64,000 nucleotides of DNA from Thermohalobaculum sp039805905. Its GTDB lineage: Bacteria > Pseudomonadota > Alphaproteobacteria > Rhodobacterales > Rhodobacteraceae. The translations under genes were made by a program, and so were the position numbers. Under the pieces are notes generated by a model. That model saw nothing but the letters and a program-made list of their open reading frames with translations, was not told where the DNA came from and searched no databases. The stretch spans positions 55,642 through 119,641 of the forward strand of contig JBDIVM010000012.1 in assembly GCA_039805905.1 (NCBI GenBank), written 5' to 3'. Below, piece after piece: positions 42,084 through 50,304 of this stretch (position 1 is its first letter; each line of letters begins with the position of its first letter).

Positions 42084-42512
42084 ATGATCCGGGTCACCGA
42101 CGAGATCTCGCTCGCGGACTGGGAGTTGACCGAGAGCTTCTCGCGCGCCTCCGGGCCCGGCGGGCAGAACGTCAACAAGGTCGAGACGGCGGTGACGCTC
42201 CGATTCGAGGCGGAGCGCTCGCCGAACCTGACCGGCCCGGTGAAGGCGCGGCTGAAACGGCTCGCCGGCCGCCGCTGGACCGCAGATGGCGCGGTGGTGA
42301 TCCAGGCCGACACCCACCGCAGCCAGGCCCGCAATCGCGAGGCGGCGCTGGCGCGGCTCGTCGACCTGATCGCCAGGGCGGCGGTGGTGCCGAAGCGGCG
42401 GGTGCCGACGCGGCCGACACTGGCCTCGAAGCGCCGTCGGCTCGACGCCAAGGCGCGCCGCGCCGCGGTCAAGCGCCTGCGGGGAGGGCCAGAGGGGGAC
42501 GGCGCCGACTGA
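42084..42512 (+). CDS. arfB: Peptidyl-tRNA hydrolase ArfB (ribosome rescue)
   Basis: A 142-residue release-factor-like protein. The catalytic loop is S-G-P-G-G-Q-N-V-N-K-V-E, with the GGQ that hydrolyses peptidyl-tRNA on stalled ribosomes. The C-terminal tail is strongly basic (R-P-T-L-A-S-K-R-R-R-L-D-A-K), which in ArfB enters the empty mRNA channel. Length is normal. It frees non-stop ribosomes without mRNA codon recognition. It stands as a single gene, convergent with the small hypothetical gene downstream. Confidence 0.95.
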   Translation: MIRVTDEISLADWELTESFSRASGPGGQNVNKVETAVTLRFEAERSPNLTGPVKARLKRLAGRRWTADGAVVIQADTHRSQARNREAALARLVDLIARAAVVPKRRVPTRPTLASKRRRLDAKARRAAVKRLRGGPEGDGAD

Positions 42513-42553
42513 AGTGCCGGCCGATCCGCCCCCGGGGCAGGTGCGCCTGGCCG

Positions 42554-42844
42554 TCAGCCGGCCAGGAAGACCATGCCGGCGCCGAGCGCGAAGCCTGCGC
42601 CGAAGACGGCGGCAACCCGGGTCGCTGCCATTGCCGGCCGCCGGATGGCTGGCAGGGCGATTTCGGTGATCCTGCCTTGCGCGGCCGAGAGGAAATGGCG
42701 CCAGCGGCTGGGCTCGGCCGGCGCCCGAGGCCCGGTTTCGGGTGCGCCGGACCGCGTCACGCCGCCCTCGGCGTGGGCGTAGGCTTCCATGAGAATTGCC
42801 GCGGAGCTGATTTCGGCGATCGACGAAAACGACGATCTGGTCAT
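42554..42844 (-). CDS. Small hypothetical protein with C-terminal membrane segment
   Basis: A 96-residue protein not recognised. The first half is polar with A-Y-A-H-A-E-G-G near residue 20; the end is hydrophobic (A-A-V-F-G-A-G-F-A-L-G-A-G-M-V-F-L), one tail-anchor-like segment. The ATG at 42844 has a purine-rich stretch upstream. The upstream region holds a CRP-like inverted repeat 135 bp away. Coding status is likely but not certain. Confidence 0.55.
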   Translation of the reverse strand: MTRSSFSSIAEISSAAILMEAYAHAEGGVTRSGAPETGPRAPAEPSRWRHFLSAAQGRITEIALPAIRRPAMAATRVAAVFGAGFALGAGMVFLAG

Positions 42845-42978
42845 GCCTATATCCCCATCCTTCCGGCGGCCTGGATCAACGTGCCGCCCATTCCCGCAAG
42901 ACACCTGACTGAAAACGGTCTCTACTATTCGGTATGCTTACGCCGGGCCTGACGATGCGGGACGCCCGGCAGAGTGTA

Positions 42979-42994
42979 TGTGACGATCATCACA
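42979..42994. promoter_or_regulatory. CRP/FNR-type inverted repeat TGTGA-N6-TCACA
   Basis: The two arms TGTGA (42979-42983) and TCACA (42990-42994) match the classic CRP half-sites with the correct six-base spacer. It lies upstream of the minus-strand small gene starting at 42844. Alphaproteobacteria carry several Crp/Fnr-family regulators, so the actual binder is open. Confidence 0.5.
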
Positions 42995-43112
42995 CGTTCG
43001 TGACTGACCGTGAGGCGTGCGCGTGGGGTCGCGCGCGGTCATCGCCGCGCAAGGCGTCGTGCCGCTCGGGGGACGTCCCCGGGGGCGATCGAAGTCCGAG
43101 GCAGAGCCTGCT

Positions 43113-43346
43113 TCAGCCCGGCAGTTCCGTCAGCCAGGGAACGTCGCGGCGGGCGGCGGCGAGCGCCGCATCCGCGGAGCCGAGGCCGCCGACCTCGAGG
43201 CCGGTCGGCCTCCAGCCGCGCCCGTCCTCGGGGTCGCGGCGGCATTCGGCGAAGCCGTGGCGGCTGTCGGGCGTGATCCAGAGATCGACGCAGCGCAGGC
43301 CGTCAGAGGCCTCGACCGAGCGAATGACCTTGATCGCGTGCGCCAT
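43113..43346 (-). CDS. Small hypothetical protein coupled to aminotransferase
   Basis: A 77-residue protein starting with M-A-H-A-I-K-V-I-R-S-V. No known domain was recognised; the sequence contains C-V-D-L-W-I and G-F-A-E-C-R-R-D-P-E-D-G-R-G-W. Its ATG shares a base with the stop codon of the upstream aminotransferase gene (TGATG), so it is translationally coupled to it and likely a real protein. No membrane segment is present. Confidence 0.7.
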   Translation of the reverse strand: MAHAIKVIRSVEASDGLRCVDLWITPDSRHGFAECRRDPEDGRGWRPTGLEVGGLGSADAALAAARRDVPWLTELPG

Positions 43347-44536
43347 CAGGCGGCGAGCGCACCCGCGATGACCTGCGCCGCGGCGGCGACACCCGAGCCG
43401 CCGAGCGGAGCGTTCATCGCCACGAGCGCCGCCTCGGCGGTGGCGAGCGTGCCGAGCACCATCGGCGGGTTGAGGTGGCCCATATGGCCGATGCGGAAGG
43501 CACGGCCCTCGAACTCGTCGCCGAGCCCGATGCCGAGGGTAAGCCCGGCCTGACGGTCACAAAGCTGCCGGAGCCGGGTCGCATTCACCGAGCCGGTGAG
43601 CACGGTGGTCACGGAATCCGAGCGCTCGGCAGGTTCGGTGATGTTGAATTCGAGCGCGCCGGGCCGATGCCATGCATCGACCGCGGCACGGACCGCGTCG
43701 GCGAAAACACGGTGGCGGGCCCAGATGTTTTCCAGACCTTCCTCGGCGATCATGTCGAGCGCTTCTCGGAGCGCGTAGAGATGCGAGATCGGCGGTGTGC
43801 CGGCATAGCGCCAGTAGTGGGATTCGCCCTCGATGCGCCGGGTCCAGTCCCAGTAGGAGGTGCGGAGCCCCGCCTTCCGGTGAGCAGCCATCGCCCGTTC
43901 GCCGGCCCAGGTAAAGCCGAGGCCCGGCGGTACCATCAGCCCCTTCTGCGATCCGCCCACGGTGACATCGACTCCCCAGGTGTCCATCTCGTAGGGCACG
44001 CAGCCGAGCGACGCGATGCAGTCGACCATGTAGAGGGCCGGGTGGCCCGCGGCATCGATTGCGCTGCGGATCGCGGCGATGTCGTTCCAGACCGAGGAAG
44101 CGGTGTCGATCTGGACGACAAGGATCGCCTTGATCTGGTGGGCCCTGTCGGCGCGCAGCCGCTCCTCGACCGCCCTGGGATCGACGGCCCGCCGCTTCGG
44201 CGCATGGAGCGTCTCGACCTCGATGCCCAGCATGCGGGCCTGGTCGCCCCAGCCGGGCGCGAAGCGGCCCGATTCGAGCACCAGGACCTTGTCGCCGCGG
44301 GAGAGAGTGTTTGAGAGCGCCATGTCCCAGGCGCCGTGGCCGTTGCAGATGGCGATGAAGCCGTGCCCCTTCGTGCGGACGATCGCCGGAAGCTCGGCAA
44401 GGATGCCCGACGACAGCTCTACCAGCGCGCCTTCATAGATATTGGGCATCGCCCGGCCCATTGCGGCGAGCACCCGATCGGGGATCACCGAGGGTCCGGG
44501 AATCGAGACGAGATGGCGGCCGTGGCTGAGATTCAT
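43346..44536 (-). CDS. Class V aminotransferase (serine/alanine-glyoxylate type)
   Basis: A 396-residue PLP aminotransferase. The start reads H-L-V-S-I-P-G-P-S, typical of alanine/serine-glyoxylate aminotransferases. The PLP aspartate is D172 in V-D-C-I-A-S-L-G and the lysine is K198 in G-G-S-Q-K-G-L-M. ATG 44536 fits the family N-terminus; an in-frame extension upstream to 44629 lacks similarity. Glyoxylate or related 2-oxo acids are the expected acceptors. A hydroxypyruvate isomerase 2.2 kb away (46768) could share the glyoxylate/serine pathway, though the two are on opposite strands. Confidence 0.88.
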   Translation of the reverse strand: MNLSHGRHLVSIPGPSVIPDRVLAAMGRAMPNIYEGALVELSSGILAELPAIVRTKGHGFIAICNGHGAWDMALSNTLSRGDKVLVLESGRFAPGWGDQARMLGIEVETLHAPKRRAVDPRAVEERLRADRAHQIKAILVVQIDTASSVWNDIAAIRSAIDAAGHPALYMVDCIASLGCVPYEMDTWGVDVTVGGSQKGLMVPPGLGFTWAGERAMAAHRKAGLRTSYWDWTRRIEGESHYWRYAGTPPISHLYALREALDMIAEEGLENIWARHRVFADAVRAAVDAWHRPGALEFNITEPAERSDSVTTVLTGSVNATRLRQLCDRQAGLTLGIGLGDEFEGRAFRIGHMGHLNPPMVLGTLATAEAALVAMNAPLGGSGVAAAAQVIAGALAA

Positions 44537-44647
44537 CGGAGGGACCCTGCGGAAGCTGGCAGAACGGACGCCGAAGCTAGCGGCCGGCGCGCCAAACGCA
44601 AGCGGCCAAATGCTGATGGCCAGGATCACCGGGCGTGATGATCCGGC

Positions 44648-45400
44648 TCAGCGGTAGGTCTGTCCGGCCGGCGCACCGACCCGGCGGAACACGGGCGTTG
44701 CACGGAAGCCGGCAAGGATCGCGGCCGGATCGTAGCCGGTCTCGATCCATTCGGTGAGCGGTACCGGCCGAAGGCCGGCGGCACGCTCAAAGGCGTCGAA
44801 GAACGCATCGAGCACGCCGGTGCGCGAGAGCCGCACATGCCCGTAGCGCAGCGCCAGCTGGCGACGCGCCTCGGCAACCGGACGGTTCTCGACCAGCATG
44901 AGCCAGAGCGCGGCGGCGAAACCGGCACGGTCGGCGCCGGACTTGCAGTGCAGGAGCACCGGGCGCTCGACCTGCCGGAACAAGGCGGCGATGGCCCGGA
45001 ACTCGCCGCGGTCCGGCAGGCCGCGGGAGCGGATGGCGATATCGTGGAACGCGAGGCCGGCGTCACGGCAGGCCTCGATCTCGAGCGGCAGCGAGCCGAA
45101 GCTGCGCCCGGCGCGGAGCGAGACCACGCTGCGTCCGCCACGTCGCGCGAATGCGCGTATCCGGCCGGGCGTCGGCTGGCCCGAGCGCCAGACCCCCGGT
45201 GCGAACTCGTGCAGGTTGGGAAAGGCGAGGCGGACCAGCCCGTGGTCGAGGAGGAGCATGTCCGCCCAGGCATGCAGCCGGTCGCCCGGTCCCGCAATCG
45301 GCCGGTTCCAGCGGCCGGGTCCGGTCCTCGGCGGCACGCCTGGCACGGCACCTGGCAGCGCGGGTCCGGAAGGATTCTGGCGGGCTTCCGCATCCGACAT
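44648..45400 (-). CDS. Tyrosine/dual-specificity phosphatase-like protein
   Basis: A 250-residue protein with the C-x5-R phosphatase loop H151-C152-K-S-G-A-D-R158-A-G. It is preceded by V-V-S-L-R and W-R-S-G-Q-P, a pattern found in Siw14/DSP-like phosphatases that act on inositol pyrophosphates or phosphotyrosine. The ATG at 45400 was chosen; its ribosome-binding site is weak. The C-terminal half after residue 200 is less typical. It lies 110 bp downstream of the aminotransferase start and is divergent from the hypothetical gene at 45512, across an AT-rich promoter region. Confidence 0.8.
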   Translation of the reverse strand: MSDAEARQNPSGPALPGAVPGVPPRTGPGRWNRPIAGPGDRLHAWADMLLLDHGLVRLAFPNLHEFAPGVWRSGQPTPGRIRAFARRGGRSVVSLRAGRSFGSLPLEIEACRDAGLAFHDIAIRSRGLPDRGEFRAIAALFRQVERPVLLHCKSGADRAGFAAALWLMLVENRPVAEARRQLALRYGHVRLSRTGVLDAFFDAFERAAGLRPVPLTEWIETGYDPAAILAGFRATPVFRRVGAPAGQTYR

Positions 45401-45511
45401 GGCGGTGGCGGTATAGCAGTGACGCCCGGAGGCTGCAAGCGTCGGGAGCCATGATTCCTGCAAGTTGTAAAAACATAAAATCAATAAAAAACAGTAATTT
45501 AAGTGACAAAC
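45401..45511. promoter_or_regulatory. AT-rich divergent promoter region
   Basis: The segment 45465-45510 is strikingly A+T-rich for this genome, with runs of A and T, and lies between two divergent genes. It is a likely promoter or nucleoid-protein site; no clear -35/-10 pair was picked out. Confidence 0.5.
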
Positions 45512-46003
45512 ATGATAGCGCATGGCATGATCGGAGAGGGTGGAGCGCACGATCGAGGGTGGGACTTGGTGATCCGACCATCGGCCTGTGCCGCCGTGCT
45601 GGCGGCCGCATTGTGGGTGGCAGGTGCCCGACACCATGCGTTGGTGAACGAGGCGGACCGCGCCCGTTTCTCGACCGCCTGCGGGGAGTATCACACGACC
45701 ACCGGCGAGATGGCTGAAGGCGCGGCCGCGTTCGGGGCGCAACTCGCGGCAGCCTGCGATGCGGCGTGGGCGCAACTCGATACCGGGCAGCGCCCGCGGC
45801 GCATCGCGGCCGCGCGCCTGCTGGCGCGGATCGCCCGGCTGCAGGAGACAGTCAGTGCGATGAACGCCGACCGGAGTGCCCGCGGCGGCGCTCCTGTCAC
45901 CGGAACGGGCGAGTTCCTGATCGCGCACCGGCTCGGCGTGGTGAATGCGGTCGAGCAATGGCTTGACACGGGCGCCGGAATCTCGCTTGCCTCGCATCCG
46001 TGA
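45512..46003 (+). CDS. Hypothetical membrane-anchored or secreted protein
   Basis: About 163 residues from the ATG at 45512; starts at 45527 and a downstream GTG near 45570 are equally possible and would give a tighter N-terminus. A hydrophobic segment A-C-A-A-V-L-A-A-A-L-W-V-A-G near residue 30 is followed by a polar alanine-rich helix. Four cysteines occur, which could include a disulfide. No family was recognised. It lies directly upstream of the sulfotransferase-like gene on the same strand. Confidence 0.55.
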   Translation: MIAHGMIGEGGAHDRGWDLVIRPSACAAVLAAALWVAGARHHALVNEADRARFSTACGEYHTTTGEMAEGAAAFGAQLAAACDAAWAQLDTGQRPRRIAAARLLARIARLQETVSAMNADRSARGGAPVTGTGEFLIAHRLGVVNAVEQWLDTGAGISLASHP

Positions 46004-46034
46004 CCCGGCGCCAGAAACGAGAAACCAGACTCAT

Positions 46035-46763
46035 TTGACCGCAACGACCCGCATCGCCATGTGGTCGGGCCCGCGCAACATCTCGACCGCGATGATGCGC
46101 GCCTGGGGAAGCCGTGCGGATACGGTGGTGACCGATGAGCCGTTCTATGCCTGCTACCTGGCCACGACCGGGCTCGCACATCCGATGCGGGAGGATGTTC
46201 TGGCCTCGCAGCCGGCCGATTGGGCAGAGGTGGCTCGGGACTGCGCGGCCGAGTGCGATGCGCCGATACATTTCCAGAAGCACATGTGCCAGCACATGAT
46301 CGCTGCCGCGCCACTCGGCTGGATGGCAGCCTGCCGTCATGCCTTCCTGATCCGTCCGCCCGAGGCGGTCGCGGCCTCGTTCCATCGGGGCTGGCCGGAG
46401 ATGATGGGGGCCGACGATCTCGGCTTCCGACGCCAGGCCGAGCTCTTCGACCATGTCTGCCAGTTGGCTGGCACTGCGCCGCCAGTGATCGAGGCGCGCG
46501 ACGTGCTGGAACGTCCCGAGGCGGCACTGCGGGCGCTCTGTTCGGCGCTGGCCGTGCCTTTCGATCCGGCAATGCTGTCCTGGGCGCCGGGTCCGAAGCC
46601 GGGCGACGGGGTATGGTCGGCGCATTGGTACGGGAGGGTCAACGCCTCGACCGGATTCGACGCCTACCGGCCACCCGGCCCGGTGCCCGCGGGGCTCGAG
46701 GACATCGTGGCGGCGTGCCGGCCGTATTACGAGCGCCTCAGCGCGCACAGACTCGAGGTGTGA
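46035..46763 (+). CDS. Sulfotransferase-fold protein (S-G-P-R-N type)
   Basis: A 242-residue protein starting at TTG 46035, which gives T-A-T-T-R-I-A-M-W-S-G-P-R-N-I-S-T-A; the S-G-P-R-N loop is the PAPS-binding-like P-loop of a bacterial group often called branched-chain aminotransferase-associated or sulfotransferase-like. The alternative ATG 46059 would begin inside that motif and was rejected. R-P-P-E-A-V-A-A-S near residue 108 resembles a 3'-phosphate loop. It is distinct from the sulfotransferases at 17024 and 17958. The next gene, hydroxypyruvate isomerase, starts five bases after its stop. Confidence 0.8.
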   Translation: MTATTRIAMWSGPRNISTAMMRAWGSRADTVVTDEPFYACYLATTGLAHPMREDVLASQPADWAEVARDCAAECDAPIHFQKHMCQHMIAAAPLGWMAACRHAFLIRPPEAVAASFHRGWPEMMGADDLGFRRQAELFDHVCQLAGTAPPVIEARDVLERPEAALRALCSALAVPFDPAMLSWAPGPKPGDGVWSAHWYGRVNASTGFDAYRPPGPVPAGLEDIVAACRPYYERLSAHRLEV

Positions 46764-46767
46764 CCCG

Positions 46768-47535
46768 ATGCCCCGATTTGCGGCCAACCTCTCGATGATG
46801 TTCACCGAACGCCCGTTCCTCGAGCGCTTCGATGCGGCTGCGGCAGCGGGGTTCCGGGCGGTGGAGTTCCTGTTCCCCTACGCGCACGAGCCCGCCGAGA
46901 TCCGCACCGCGCTCGACCGCAACGGGCTGAGACTGGCGCTGTTCAACGCGCCGCCCGGGGACTGGGAGGGCGGTGAGCGGGGACTGGCCGCCGTCCCGGG
47001 GCGCGCGGCGGAGTTCCGGTCCGGATTCGCCCGGGCGCTCGACTACGCGGCGGTGCTCAACCCCTCGCGGCTGCACGTCATGGCCGGAATCGCCTCCGGC
47101 GAGGCGGCCCGGGCGACCTATGTCGCCAACCTCGCACATGCGGCCGAGGCGGCCGGAGGGCGTCGGCTCTGCATCGAGCCGATCAACACCCGTGACATGC
47201 CCGGGTATCACGTCAGCACCTCGGACGATGCGGTCGCGGTGCTCGACGCCGTCGGGGCGGCGAACCTGGGGCTGCAGTTCGACTTCTACCACGCCCAGAT
47301 CATGGAGGGAGACCTGACCCGCCGGCTGGAGCGGCTGATGCCGCGGATTGCGCATGTCCAGATTGCCGGCGTGCCGGACCGGCATGAGCCCGACACCGGC
47401 GAAGTGAGCTTTCCTCATCTCTTCGCGGCGCTCGACCGGCTGGGCTATGACGGCTTCGTTGGCTGCGAATACCGGCCGAGAGGCCGGACCGAGGACGGGC
47501 TCGGCTGGTTCCGCAGCGCCGCCAGCGCGGATTAG
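46768..47535 (+). CDS. hyi: Hydroxypyruvate isomerase / OtnI-like TIM barrel
   Basis: A 255-residue TIM-barrel sugar-phosphate-type isomerase. It has C-I-E-P-I-N-T-R-D-M-P-G-Y near residue 138, with the metal and catalytic glutamate, and Q-F-D-F-Y-H-A-Q near 172. The end carries G-C-E-Y-R-P, the second catalytic glutamate. These are hallmarks of Hyi, which interconverts hydroxypyruvate and tartronate semialdehyde, and of 2-oxo-tetronate isomerase OtnI; the two cannot be separated by motifs. It is co-transcribed with the preceding sulfotransferase-like gene. Confidence 0.85.
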   Translation: MPRFAANLSMMFTERPFLERFDAAAAAGFRAVEFLFPYAHEPAEIRTALDRNGLRLALFNAPPGDWEGGERGLAAVPGRAAEFRSGFARALDYAAVLNPSRLHVMAGIASGEAARATYVANLAHAAEAAGGRRLCIEPINTRDMPGYHVSTSDDAVAVLDAVGAANLGLQFDFYHAQIMEGDLTRRLERLMPRIAHVQIAGVPDRHEPDTGEVSFPHLFAALDRLGYDGFVGCEYRPRGRTEDGLGWFRSAASAD

Positions 47536-47597
47536 GACGTCGGCTCACGCTGCGGGAGAGTTGGCAGCCGCAATTGCAAGCCAAAGTCATGGAATAG

Positions 47598-47611
47598 CGA
47601 GAATATTCTCG
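47598..47611. promoter_or_regulatory. 14-bp perfect palindrome upstream of small membrane protein
   Basis: CGAGAATATTCTCG is a perfect inverted repeat in an AT-rich stretch about 95 bp before ATG 47704. It could be an operator for the small gene; no regulator is known. Confidence 0.35.
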
Positions 47612-47703
47612 AGATTGTTCCGATTCGAGACAAATTTTTGCTCCAATCCCGCAGCAGCATCGGTGTTCAGAGTGGCGAGCGAGATGTCTGCGTGGAGTCC
47701 GAC

Positions 47704-47886
47704 ATGAGCGAGATGTTGAGTGATCCGATCCGTATTGCGCGCGGCCGGCTGCTGACCGAGTTCTACCGCTGGCTGCCGGCCTCGGCGATGTTCCTGTTCT
47801 ATGTGGCGGGCGGGAGCATGCTGCACTTTACCTGCGCGATTGCCCTGATGCTCGGGGCCACCGTGAATCTCGTCAACCGGGACTGA
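47704..47886 (+). CDS. Small membrane protein
   Basis: A 60-residue protein with M-S-E-M-L-S at the start and two hydrophobic stretches: A-S-A-M-F-L-F-Y-V-A-G-G, then F-T-C-A-I-A-L-M-L-G-A-T-V. GGAG lies six bases before ATG 47704, which supports translation; an earlier ATG at 47638 lacks one. The body resembles short inner-membrane peptides but no family was recognised. A strong terminator follows at 47907-47942, so it ends its own transcript. Confidence 0.65.
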   Translation: MSEMLSDPIRIARGRLLTEFYRWLPASAMFLFYVAGGSMLHFTCAIALMLGATVNLVNRD

Positions 47887-47906
47887 GTCCCGGCAGCGGC
47901 GGAAGG

Positions 47907-47942
47907 GCGGCGCGCATCCTGCGTCCCTCGGATGCGCGCCGC
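47907..47942 (+). terminator. Rho-independent terminator candidate
   Basis: A perfect 13-bp stem, GCGGCGCGCATCC (47907-47919) with GGATGCGCGCCGC (47930-47942), around a 10-base loop, followed by TTTCC. It follows the small membrane protein gene and precedes tRNA-Trp. Confidence 0.75.
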
Positions 47943-48056
47943 TTTCCGTGCCGGTCCCAAGGTCCGGCACACATCGATCCATGCACGGCCCGGCGCTCCT
48001 CGGGCGCCTCTTGCACTTGGCGCGGTTTCACCGTAAATGCCCCCTTGCCTTGCGAT

Positions 48057-48132
<76 letters not shown>

Positions 48133-48160
48133 CGCGGCGAGTCCGAGGAGAAGCCGGAAG

Positions 48161-48346
48161 ATGATGAATCCCGCCCAGTTCATCGCGCAGGTGCGCGCGG
48201 AGGCCGGCAAGGTCGTCTGGCCCAGCCGCAAGGAGGCCGGGCTCACGACCATGATGGTGTTCGCGATGAGCCTGCTGGCGGCCATCTTCTTCTTCCTCGT
48301 GGACCTGGTCCTGCGTCACCTGGTGGATCTGCTGCTCTCAATTTGA
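48161..48346 (+). CDS. secE: Preprotein translocase subunit SecE
   Basis: A 61-residue single-span SecE. The amphipathic helix R-A-E-A-G-K-V-V-W-P-S-R-K-E with its conserved W-P-S-R is followed by one transmembrane helix (M-V-F-A-M-S-L-L-A-A-I-F-F-F-L). SecE clamps SecY in the inner membrane. Start ATG 48161 or the adjacent ATG 48164 cannot be told apart; GGAAG precedes both. It opens the secE-nusG-rpl-rpo run after tRNA-Trp. Confidence 0.95.
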   Translation: MMNPAQFIAQVRAEAGKVVWPSRKEAGLTTMMVFAMSLLAAIFFFLVDLVLRHLVDLLLSI

Positions 48347-48536
48347 GGGTTGATTTCGCTGGCTTTCCGGGGTAACCGCACTCCACTTCACCGGAGAACG
48401 AGGCGCGCAGCGATTCGGCGGGCGCGCCCTTATGGTTGGGGCCAGCACCGAAACCACTGGAATCACAAGGGGTTAGGCGCGGTGAACCGGGCGTTCCGAG
48501 CGGAACCCGCCGGGGCAGAGGCAAGGGACGCGACGC

Positions 48537-49070
48537 ATGGCGAAACGCTGGTATTCGGTGCACGTTCTGTCGAACTTCGAAAAGAAGGTCGCGGAGTCGA
48601 TCCGGGATGCCGTGCGGATCCACGGTCTCGAGGACGAGATCGAGGAGGTCATGGTCCCGACCGAAGAGGTGGTCGAGGTCCGGCGCGGCCAGAAGGTCAA
48701 TGTCGAGCGTCGCTTCATGCCCGGCTACGTGCTGGTGAAGATGGAGATGAACGACCGCACCTACCACCTGATCAATGACATCCCGAGGGTGACCGGTTTT
48801 CTCGGCCCCCAGGGCAAGCCCACGCCGCTGCGCGATGCCGAGGTGGCGCGCATCGTGAACCAGGTCGAGGAGGGGCTGGAGCGTCCGCGTCCCTCGATCA
48901 CGTTCCAGATCGGCGAACAGGTCAATGTCACCGACGGGCCGTTCGAGAGCTTCACCGGCATGGTGGAGGAAGTCGACGAGGACAATGCCCGCCTCAAGGT
49001 GACCGTATCGATTTTCGGCCGGGCGACCCCGGTCGAGCTGGAATACTCGCAGGTCGCGAAAGCGAGCTGA
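48537..49070 (+). CDS. nusG: Transcription termination/antitermination protein NusG
   Basis: A 177-residue NusG with the N-terminal NGN domain (start K-R-W-Y-S-V-H-V-L-S; mid F-M-P-G-Y-V-L-V) and the C-terminal KOW domain (F-Q-I-G-E-Q-V-N-V-T-D-G-P-F near residue 125). It binds RNA polymerase and links it to Rho or to the ribosome through S10. About 190 bp separate it from secE. It is followed by rplK in the standard order. Confidence 0.98.
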   Translation: MAKRWYSVHVLSNFEKKVAESIRDAVRIHGLEDEIEEVMVPTEEVVEVRRGQKVNVERRFMPGYVLVKMEMNDRTYHLINDIPRVTGFLGPQGKPTPLRDAEVARIVNQVEEGLERPRPSITFQIGEQVNVTDGPFESFTGMVEEVDEDNARLKVTVSIFGRATPVELEYSQVAKAS

Positions 49071-49176
49071 GAGTCGACCCCGTGGGAGGCGAGGGCGGCG
49101 CGCCGCCCGGACCGGACCACGTCCGTCAGTCGCCCGCCGGCGCGCCGCGGGCAGTGGAGAGAGGAAGGGCTGTCAG

Positions 49177-49605
49177 ATGGCCAAGAAAGTCATTGGCACG
49201 CTGAAGCTGCAGGTGCCGGCCGGCAAGGCGAACCCCTCGCCGCCGATCGGACCGGCGCTCGGTCAGCGCGGCATCAACATCATGGAGTTCTGCAAGGCGT
49301 TCAACGCCAAGAGCCAGGACATCGAGCCGGGCGCTCCGTGCCCGACGATCATCACCTATTACCAGGACAAGTCCTTCACCTTCGAGATCAAGACGCCGCC
49401 TGCCTCCTATCTGATCAGGAAGGCGGCGAAGGTAACCGCTGGCTCGAAGGCCCCGGGACGCGACGTGGCCGGCTCGGTCACCCTGAAGCAGGTGCGCGAG
49501 ATCGCCGAGGCAAAGATGAAGGACCTGAACGCGAATTCCGTCGAGGCCGCGATGCAGATCATCGCCGGTTCGGCGCGATCGATGGGCATCGAGGTGAAGG
49601 GGTAG
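49177..49605 (+). CDS. rplK: Ribosomal protein uL11
   Basis: A 142-residue L11. The start K-V-I-G-T-L-K-L-Q-V-P-A-G-K-A-N-P-S-P-P-I-G is the conserved proline-rich RNA-binding N-terminus, and G-Q-R-G-I-N-I-M-E-F follows. L11 forms the GTPase-associated centre with 23S rRNA and is the contact for elongation factors and RelA. It is separated from rplA by only three bases, and the two genes are co-transcribed as in most bacteria. Confidence 0.99.
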   Translation: MAKKVIGTLKLQVPAGKANPSPPIGPALGQRGINIMEFCKAFNAKSQDIEPGAPCPTIITYYQDKSFTFEIKTPPASYLIRKAAKVTAGSKAPGRDVAGSVTLKQVREIAEAKMKDLNANSVEAAMQIIAGSARSMGIEVKG

Positions 49606-49608
49606 GTC

Positions 49609-50304
49609 ATGGCGAAGCATGGAAAGCGCGTCCGGGCCATCCGCGAGGCCGTGAAGGACAAGTCGCTGGTGCCGCTCAGCGAGGCAGTCAGCCTCATCAA
49701 GGCAAATGCGACCGCCAAGTTCGACGAGACGATCGAGATCGCGATGAACCTCGGTGTCGATCCGCGCCATGCGGATCAGCTGGTACGCGGCTCGGTCAAC
49801 CTGCCGAACGGAACCGGCAAGTCGGTGCGCGTCGCCGTATTCGCCAAGGGACCGAAGGCCGACGAGGCGAAGAAGGCCGGCGCGGACATCGTGGGTGCCG
49901 AGGACCTGATGCAGGAAGTCCAGGGCGGCAAGATCGATTTCGACCGCTGCATCGCCACGCCGGACATGATGCCGATCGTCGGCCGGCTGGGGAAGGTGCT
50001 GGGTCCGCGCGGACTGATGCCGAACCCGAAGGTCGGCACGGTCACCATGGACGTGGCGCAGGCAGTGCAGGACGCCAAGGGCGGCCAGGTGCAGTTCCGG
50101 GTCGAGAAGGCCGGGATCCTGCATGCGGGCGTCGGCAAGGCGAGCTTCGATGCCGCCAAGCTGGTGGAGAACATCCGGGCGATGGTGGATGCGGTCAACC
50201 GCGCCAAGCCCGCGGGTGCCAAGGGCACCTATTTGAAGAAGGTTTCGATCAGCTCGACCATGGGCCCCGGCGTCAGCGTGGCGCTGGACAGCCTGGCCGG
50301 CTGA
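49609..50304 (+). CDS. rplA: Ribosomal protein uL1
   Basis: A 231-residue L1, with the conserved blocks K-F-D-E-T-I-E-I-A-M-N-L-G-V-D-P-R-H-A-D-Q and G-P-R-G-L-M-P-N-P-K-V-G-T-V. L1 forms the mobile stalk at the E site and in many bacteria represses its own L11-L1 mRNA. Full normal length. The L10 leader region follows. Confidence 0.99.
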   Translation: MAKHGKRVRAIREAVKDKSLVPLSEAVSLIKANATAKFDETIEIAMNLGVDPRHADQLVRGSVNLPNGTGKSVRVAVFAKGPKADEAKKAGADIVGAEDLMQEVQGGKIDFDRCIATPDMMPIVGRLGKVLGPRGLMPNPKVGTVTMDVAQAVQDAKGGQVQFRVEKAGILHAGVGKASFDAAKLVENIRAMVDAVNRAKPAGAKGTYLKKVSISSTMGPGVSVALDSLAG

